Part shown: positions 5,564 to 9,340 of the stretch, in pieces
Numbering within the stretch: position 1 is the first letter of the stretch
Layout of the letters: the number at the start of each line of letters is the position of its first letter
Assembly: GCA_038245795.1 (NCBI GenBank)
Contig: JBBRSC010000128.1
Coordinates: 1-9,340, forward strand
DNA from: JBBRSC01 sp038245795
GTDB taxonomy: Bacteria > Actinomycetota > Acidimicrobiia > Acidimicrobiales > Microtrichaceae
DNA length: 9,340 nt
Reading direction: 5' to 3'
Position numbers and translations under genes: made by a program
The notes under the pieces: generated by a model
Seen by the model: the letters and a program-made list of their open reading frames with translations, nothing else
Told to the model about the DNA's origin: nothing
The model's database searches: none

Positions 5564-7027
5564 ATGTTCGAGACCCTTTCTGATCGCTTCGACGGTATCT
5601 TCCGTCGACTCCGTAACCAGTCGCGCCTGACCGAGGCGGATGTCGACGAGGTCCTCCGGGAGATCCGGGTGGCGTTGCTCGAAGCCGACGTGAATGTAGG
5701 CGTCGTCCGTACGCTGCAGGGCCGCATTCGAGAGCGATGCGTTGGCACCGACCTCGATGGGCCGTTGACCTCGGCTCAGGTGGTGATCAAAGCCGTCAAC
5801 GACGAGTTGACCGAGGCCCTCGGCGGCGAGACGATGCGGATCACCTTCGCATCGAAGCCACCAACAGTGGTGCTGATGGCTGGCCTGCAGGGCGCAGGTA
5901 AGACCACCACTTCGGCCAAGTTGGCCAAATGGTTCCGGACGCAGGGACGAAACCCGATGTTGGTCGGCGCCGACCTGCAGCGTCCGGCTGCGGTCGAACA
6001 ACTCCGCACGCTCGGTGCCCAGATCAACGTGCCGGTGTTCAGCGAAGCAACCGATCCGGTGTCGGTGGCCCGGGCCGCACTGGACGAGGCTCGACGGACG
6101 GGCCGCGACGTCCTGATCTGTGACACCGCCGGCCGTTTGGCCATCGACGTCGACATGATGGAACAGGTCCGTCAGATCTCCGAGGTGTTACAACCCGACT
6201 ACACCTTCCTCGTCGTCGACGCGATGACCGGTCAAGACGCCGTCACGGTTGCCGAGTCGTTCCATGCGACCCTCGAACTCGATGGCGTAATTCTCACGAA
6301 ACTCGACGGAGACGCACGCGGTGGCGCGGCGCTCAGCGTCAAGGAGGTCGTTGGTCGACCCATTGCGTTCGCGTCGACTGGCGAGACACTCGACGACTTC
6401 GAACAGTTCCACCCCGATCGTCTTGCCGGACGAATTCTCGGGATGGGCGACATGCTCACCCTGATCGAGAAGGCCGAACAGGCCTACGAGTCCGACGAAG
6501 CCGAGGCGGCCGCCCAGCGGCTGATGGAGGGGACGTTCACCCTCGATGACTTCCTCGACCAGATGCAGGCCATCAAGAAAATGGGCAAGCTCAGCTCGGT
6601 GATCGGGATGTTGCCCGGCATCCCGAAAGAAGTGCGTGACGTCGAGATCGGCGACAAGGAGATTGGTCGGGTCGAGGCCATCATCCGCTCGATGACGCCG
6701 GCCGAGCGGATCGAGCCCGATCTGATCGACACGAGTCGGCGTCACCGGATCGCATTGGGGTCCGGCACCCAGCCCACCGACGTCCAGGCCCTCGTCGGCC
6801 AGTTCAGCCAGATGCGCAAGATGATGCAGCAGATGGGCGGCGGCACCATCAAGAAGATGAAGAAGAAGCAGTCGAAAAAGAAGGGCAAGGGGGGAGGTCG
6901 GACGACGCCGAAGGGTTCAGCTCCGCTGAACAAGGCTCCCTACATGCTGCCCGGCCTCGATCCACTCGCCGAGCAACTCGCCAAGGCGGGGATCGAACTC
7001 CCAGAGCTCGGGCAGCGGGGGCTCTGA
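5564..7027 (+). CDS. ffh: Signal recognition particle protein Ffh (SRP54)
   Basis: 487 residues, slightly longer than the E. coli protein. Ffh binds signal sequences emerging from the ribosome and the SRP RNA, then delivers the complex to FtsY. Domains in order: N bundle (about 1-88), G domain with G1 GLQGAGKTTT (107-116), DLQRPAA (137-143), DTAGR (187-191), TKLDGDARGG (245-254) and TGETLDDFEQF (272-282), then the methionine-rich M domain (about 297-430). The M domain carries the RNA-binding motif SRRHRIALGSGT (391-402) and the Met-rich MRKMMQQMGGG (417-427). A lysine-rich tract (430-443) and a Gly/Pro linker lead to a C-terminal segment ending LPGLDPLAEQLAKAGIELP (462-480). SRP RNA is not encoded in the window. 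ffh stands directly after its receptor gene, so the two partners of the targeting GTPase pair are adjacent. Confidence 0.98.
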   Translation: MFETLSDRFDGIFRRLRNQSRLTEADVDEVLREIRVALLEADVNVGVVRTLQGRIRERCVGTDLDGPLTSAQVVIKAVNDELTEALGGETMRITFASKPPTVVLMAGLQGAGKTTTSAKLAKWFRTQGRNPMLVGADLQRPAAVEQLRTLGAQINVPVFSEATDPVSVARAALDEARRTGRDVLICDTAGRLAIDVDMMEQVRQISEVLQPDYTFLVVDAMTGQDAVTVAESFHATLELDGVILTKLDGDARGGAALSVKEVVGRPIAFASTGETLDDFEQFHPDRLAGRILGMGDMLTLIEKAEQAYESDEAEAAAQRLMEGTFTLDDFLDQMQAIKKMGKLSSVIGMLPGIPKEVRDVEIGDKEIGRVEAIIRSMTPAERIEPDLIDTSRRHRIALGSGTQPTDVQALVGQFSQMRKMMQQMGGGTIKKMKKKQSKKKGKGGGRTTPKGSAPLNKAPYMLPGLDPLAEQLAKAGIELPELGQRGL

Positions 7028-7047
7028 ACCGGTCCAAGGGCGCGGGT

Positions 7048-7077
7048 TTGCACAGTCACCCCGGCACGGCGCAGTAT
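7048..7077 (+). promoter_or_regulatory. Candidate promoter upstream of rpsP
   Basis: TTGCAC (7048-7053) is a fair -35; 18 nt later CAGTAT (7072-7077) is an imperfect -10. If used, transcription would begin near 7084, at the foot of the GCCGC/GCGGC hairpin. Weak call. Confidence 0.28.
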
Positions 7078-7082
7078 GGACG

Positions 7083-7096
7083 GCCGCTCACGCGGC
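7083..7096 (+). other. GC-only hairpin in the rpsP leader
   Basis: GCCGC (7083-7087) and GCGGC (7092-7096) form a perfect 5-bp stem with a TCAC tetraloop, 45 nt before the rpsP ATG. It is followed by AATTCGATCGTT and no T-run. It could close the ffh transcript weakly or cap the 5' end of the rpsP transcript. The 114-nt gap 7028-7141 holds only this and the candidate promoter. Confidence 0.4.
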
Positions 7097-7141
7097 AATT
7101 CGATCGTTCCCCGATGAATCGTTAGCTGAAGAAGAGAGACC

Positions 7142-7411
7142 ATGGCAGTTCGACTCCGCCTCATGCGGATGGGTAAGAAGAAGCAGCCCACCTACCGAAT
7201 CGTTGCCGCCGACTCGCGGGCGCCCCGCGACGGACGGTTCATCGAGATCGTCGGCACCTACGATCCCCGCGCCGAGCCGTCGTTGATTTCGTTCGACACG
7301 GACAAGACCATGAAGTGGCTTGCCAACGGCGCGCTTCCGACCGAACGTGTCGAGAAGCTCCTCAAGATCAACGGCACCTGGGACGAGTTCCAGGCCACGA
7401 AGGCGAAGTGA
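7142..7411 (+). CDS. rpsP: 30S ribosomal protein S16
   Basis: 89 residues, full length for bacterial S16. The N-terminus MAVRLRLMRMGKKKQPTYR and the following VAADSRAPRDGRFIE and GTYDPR (38-43) are the standard S16 signature, and ALPTERVEKLLK (64-75) is the conserved C-terminal helix. S16 is an assembly protein of the 30S body that binds 16S rRNA early. The ATG has a purine-rich AAGAAGAGAG upstream as a moderate ribosome binding site. It opens the ribosome-maturation cluster rpsP-khpA-rimM-trmD-rplS, whose order matches that of many bacteria, and its stop overlaps the khpA GTG. Confidence 0.98.
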   Translation: MAVRLRLMRMGKKKQPTYRIVAADSRAPRDGRFIEIVGTYDPRAEPSLISFDTDKTMKWLANGALPTERVEKLLKINGTWDEFQATKAK

Positions 7412-7713
7412 CCGTGTCAGAGACATCCACAACTGACTCCCACGACGACTCGACCGACGAAGCAGCAGCCCTTGCGGGCGCCGTGGCCGTCGTCGATCAT
7501 CTGTCTCGCTCGCTCGTGGACGAGCCCGACGCGGTCGGCGTTACGCTCGACATTGACCAGGCAACGCCGCGAATCAACGTGACGGCAGCCGAGGGCGAGA
7601 TCGGCCGACTCATCGGCAAGCGGGGCCGCACCGCCATGGCCATCCGCGCCATCGGCCGAGCCGTGGCCAACAAAGACGACGCTGGCTCCGTCGACGTCGA
7701 ATTCCTGGACTGA
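7408..7713 (+). CDS. khpA: KH-domain RNA-binding protein KhpA
   Basis: 101 residues from GTG 7408, which overlaps the rpsP stop (GTGA); GTG 7414, two codons later, is also possible. A single KH domain covers about 24-100 with the RNA-contacting GxxG loop as GKRG (70-73) in EGEIGRLIGKRGRTAMAIR. The preceding segment LSRSLVDEPDAV (32-43) matches the KhpA helix. The first 20 residues are acidic and Ser/Thr-rich, an extension beyond the usual near-80-residue protein. KhpA usually pairs with KhpB/Jag and binds many RNAs, with effects on cell elongation and translation in Gram-positives. The location between rpsP and rimM is the standard one. Confidence 0.93.
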   Translation: MTVSETSTTDSHDDSTDEAAALAGAVAVVDHLSRSLVDEPDAVGVTLDIDQATPRINVTAAEGEIGRLIGKRGRTAMAIRAIGRAVANKDDAGSVDVEFLD

Positions 7714-7724
7714 GCGCCCCACTC

Positions 7725-8195
7725 GTGGCGGACCTCCTCGAGATCGGCCGCATCGGTCGGCCTCAGGGACTCCGGGGGGCGGTCGTCGTGGCGCTGACGA
7801 CCGACCGGTTGGAACGGCTCGATGTCGGATCGGTGCTGCTGAGCGCGGCTGGCGAGCTGATCGTGCAGTCATCGCGCCACGATGGCCAACGATGGATCGT
7901 CACATTTGTCGGGGTGACCACTCGAGAGGGTGCGGAGGCGCTCACCGGCTCGGTTCTGTCGGCCGAGCCATTAGCGCTCAACGACGACACGCTGTGGATT
8001 CACGAACTGATCGGCGCCCGTGTGGTCGATCAGGCGGGGGTCGATCGGGGCGAGGTCATCTCCGTCCTGGCGAACCCCGCCAGTGATCTGCTGGAGCTCG
8101 ATACGGGCAGTCTGGTGCCGTTGCGGTTCGTTGTGGGGGAGCCGTCCGCTGGGTCGATTGTCGTTGATGTTCCTGATGGTCTCTGGGACCTGTGA
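7725..8195 (+). CDS. rimM: Ribosome maturation factor RimM
   Basis: 156 residues, GTG start 11 nt after the khpA stop, with no visible Shine-Dalgarno. RimM binds S19 and helps mature the 30S head, including the 3' domain of 16S rRNA. The N-terminal RimM beta-barrel (about 1-82) begins with EIGRIGRPQGLRGAV (6-20), the family signature, though the usual His before GL is Gln and the usual Gly-Glu is Gly-Ala. The PRC-barrel (about 90-156) shows WIHELIGARVVD (91-102), NPASDLLEL (117-125) and the terminal DVPDGLWDL (148-156). The stop codon overlaps the trmD GTG (GTGA), so the two are translationally coupled as in many genomes. Confidence 0.95.
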   Translation: MADLLEIGRIGRPQGLRGAVVVALTTDRLERLDVGSVLLSAAGELIVQSSRHDGQRWIVTFVGVTTREGAEALTGSVLSAEPLALNDDTLWIHELIGARVVDQAGVDRGEVISVLANPASDLLELDTGSLVPLRFVVGEPSAGSIVVDVPDGLWDL

Positions 8196-8959
8196 ACGAA
8201 CTGGCAGCGGAGAACTCCGTGACGCTCGCGGCGGCGATCCGAGTTGGGGTCTTCACGATCTTTCCCCAGATGATCATCGAGTTCTGCGCTCATTCCCTGC
8301 TCGGCCGCGCCCAGCAGCGTGGTGCCCTGACGCTCGACGTCGTGGATCTCCGGGAGCACGGGTTGGGTGCGCATCGCAGCGTTGATGACGCGCCCTTTGG
8401 CGGTGGCGCTGGCATGGTGATGCGTCCCGATGTCGTTGCCGCCGCGGTTGAAACATCCAACGCCCCGCGACCGGTCTTTCTTCTTGGTCCCGGCGGGCGC
8501 CAGTTCGACCAGGCCTGCGCCGAGGAACTGGCGGCTGGTCCGGGGTTCTCGATGCTGTGCGGACGGTACGAGGGAATTGATCAACGGGCCGTCGATGCCG
8601 TCTGCGAGGACGAGATTTCCCTCGGCGACATGGTGCTGAGCGGTGGCGAGGTTGCTGCCCTGGCGATCATCGAGGCCGTCACGAGGCTGGTGCCGTCGGT
8701 GATGGGCAATGCCGAGTCCGCTCTCGACGAGTCCTTCACCACCGGGTTGCTCGAATACCCCCACTACACCCGACCGGCTGACTTCAGAGGCGAGCTCGTA
8801 CCCGACGTGCTGCTGGGCGGCGACCATGGCCGAGTCGAACGGTGGCGACGCGCCCAGGCGATCTCCCGCACGATGCAGCGGCGCCCTGATCTCATCGCTG
8901 TGCGCGGTGGGGTCACCGACGCTGAGCGACGTCTGCTCGCCGAATTCGGTCTCGACTGA
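8192..8959 (+). CDS. trmD: tRNA (guanine-N1)-methyltransferase TrmD
   Basis: 255 residues from GTG 8192. TrmD uses S-adenosylmethionine to methylate G37 at N1 in tRNAs reading CNN codons and some others, preventing +1 frameshifts. The SPOUT trefoil-knot motifs are present: PFGGGAGMVMRPD (68-80), LCGRYEGIDQR (122-132), ISLGDMVLSGGE (142-153) and LLEYPHYTRP (186-195), followed by the C-terminal tRNA-binding domain with GDHGRVERWRR (210-220). The conserved start of the family (here RVGVFTIFPQMI, 17-28) is preceded by 16 extra residues; a GTG at 8219 would remove nine of them. The overlap with the rimM stop favours the longer form. Homodimer in the cytosol. Confidence 0.97.
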   Translation: MNELAAENSVTLAAAIRVGVFTIFPQMIIEFCAHSLLGRAQQRGALTLDVVDLREHGLGAHRSVDDAPFGGGAGMVMRPDVVAAAVETSNAPRPVFLLGPGGRQFDQACAEELAAGPGFSMLCGRYEGIDQRAVDAVCEDEISLGDMVLSGGEVAALAIIEAVTRLVPSVMGNAESALDESFTTGLLEYPHYTRPADFRGELVPDVLLGGDHGRVERWRRAQAISRTMQRRPDLIAVRGGVTDAERRLLAEFGLD

Positions 8960-8977
8960 GCCAAGATCACGCTCATG

Positions 8978-9007
8978 TTGGTGGGTCGACGGTGGAACCG
9001 ATACGAT
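8978..9007 (+). promoter_or_regulatory. Candidate rplS promoter
   Basis: TTGGTG (8978-8983), an 18-nt spacer, and TACGAT (9002-9007) fit a primary-sigma promoter. Transcription would start near 9014, leaving a leader of roughly 97 nt before rplS. L19 could thus be made separately from trmD. Confidence 0.38.
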
Positions 9008-9040
9008 CGCCCCTCGCGTTCGATCCCCTGCGAGCCGACC

Positions 9041-9084
9041 CCCACGCTGACCAGTTCAACGTGGGCGTTGCAGAGCAGAACGCC
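9041..9084 (+). promoter_or_regulatory. Two mutually exclusive hairpins in the rplS leader
   Basis: Hairpin A: CCCACG (9041-9046) pairs with CGTGGG (9060-9065), continued by TGA/TCA across one mismatch, loop CCAGT. Hairpin B: GGCGTT (9064-9069) pairs with AACGCC (9079-9084), 9-nt loop. They share bases 9064-9065, so both cannot form fully. They lie 13 nt before the GAGGAG site. The arrangement resembles a ribosomal-protein autoregulatory leader, but no known L19 leader family is recognised here. The pairing is seen; regulation is inferred. Confidence 0.4.
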
Positions 9085-9097
9085 GACGTCCGCCCTC

Positions 9098-9103
9098 GAG
9101 GAG
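9098..9103 (+). promoter_or_regulatory. Shine-Dalgarno of rplS
   Basis: GAGGAG, 7 nt before the ATG at 9111, optimal spacing. It overlaps the short palindrome CCTCGAGG (9094-9101). Confidence 0.8.
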
Positions 9104-9110
9104 CACCCAG

Positions 9111-9340
9111 ATGAAGCCCACAGATCTCGTTGACACAGCGAACCTGCGCGATGACGTACCCGAGTTCTCGCCCGGCGACACGCTGAAGGTGCACGTTCGA
9201 GTGGTCGAAGGCACACGTGAACGCGTGCAGATCTTCCAGGGAGCGGTCATCCGTCGCCAGGGCGGCGGGATCGCGGAGACCTTCACAGTCCGCAAGCTGT
9301 CCTTTGGAGTGGGCGTCGAGCGGACGTTCCCGGTCCACTC
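9111..9340 (+). CDS. rplS: 50S ribosomal protein L19, N-terminal part (runs off the window end)
   Basis: 76 complete codons from ATG 9111 to the window edge. The product starts MKPTDLVDTANLRDDVPEF, followed by the L19 core: SPGDTLKVHVRVVEG (20-34), RERVQIFQGAVIRRQG (36-51) and FTVRKLSFGVGVERTFPVHS (58-77, last residue incomplete). The FQGxVI and RxxSxGVGVExxFPxHS blocks are diagnostic for L19, which sits at the 30S-50S interface. About 40 residues of a usual L19 of 115-120 are missing to the right. The gene follows trmD, the standard place, after a 151-nt gap with its own candidate promoter, leader hairpins and a strong ribosome binding site. Confidence 0.96.
   Translation, partial: MKPTDLVDTANLRDDVPEFSPGDTLKVHVRVVEGTRERVQIFQGAVIRRQGGGIAETFTVRKLSFGVGVERTFPVH

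Noticed and set aside
5081..6001. A 306-codon minus-strand open frame across the ftsY-ffh junction
   Set aside because: It is antisense to GTPase motifs of both genes and spans their boundary; its composition is that of a shadow frame.
1..9340. CRISPR arrays, insertion sequences, tRNA, rRNA or SRP RNA genes
   Set aside because: No regularly spaced repeats, transposase motifs, terminal repeats or recognisable structured RNA genes were seen, and the gaps between genes are all under 165 nt.

Overview
The window reads as a chromosomal segment of a high-GC actinobacterium. Supporting signs are strong G/C bias at third codon positions, frequent GTG/TTG starts, 4-bp stop/start overlaps, TANNNT-type -10 boxes placed 7-10 nt before start codons (leaderless-style promoters), and an FtsY with an N-terminal membrane anchor. 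An Acidimicrobiia-type lineage is my best guess from the look of the proteins, but that is inference and not proven here.

Left half, minus strand (1-4234). Reading 5' to 3' on the minus strand: a secreted protein with a PKD/Ig-like C-terminal half (4234-3389), a 157-nt gap, then a coupled operon of a MoxR-family AAA+ ATPase (3231-2122), a DUF58 protein (2125-1133) and a membrane-anchored VWA protein (1136-165). The beginning of a lipoprotein gene follows (103 to beyond base 1). ATPase/DUF58 and DUF58/VWA overlap by 4 bp each. This is the classic MoxR-DUF58-VWA cassette, presumed to act as a chaperone or metal-insertion-like system at the cell envelope. Its substrate is unknown; the two exported proteins beside it are candidates.

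Centre (4235-4327). A 93-bp divergent promoter region separates the two halves. It has a good minus-strand promoter for the secreted protein, a -10 box TAGGCT 7 nt before the ftsY start, and alternating TCAC/GTGA/TCAC half-sites at 6-bp steps between them.

Right half, plus strand (4328-9340). This is a protein-targeting and ribosome-assembly block: ftsY (SRP receptor), ffh (SRP GTPase), rpsP (S16), khpA (KH-domain RNA-binding protein), rimM (30S maturation factor), trmD (tRNA m1G37 methyltransferase) and the 5' part of rplS (L19). rpsP/khpA and rimM/trmD overlap by 4 bp at GTGA. ffh also has TAGGCT 8 nt before its ATG. rplS is preceded by a 151-nt leader with a candidate promoter and two mutually exclusive hairpins.

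No mobile element, CRISPR array, tRNA or rRNA was seen, and no gap without a gene exceeds 165 nt. The housekeeping half is conventional. The less explained material is the secreted protein, the cut-off lipoprotein, the envelope cassette between them, and the small regulatory structures. I found no clear sign of a wholly new system.
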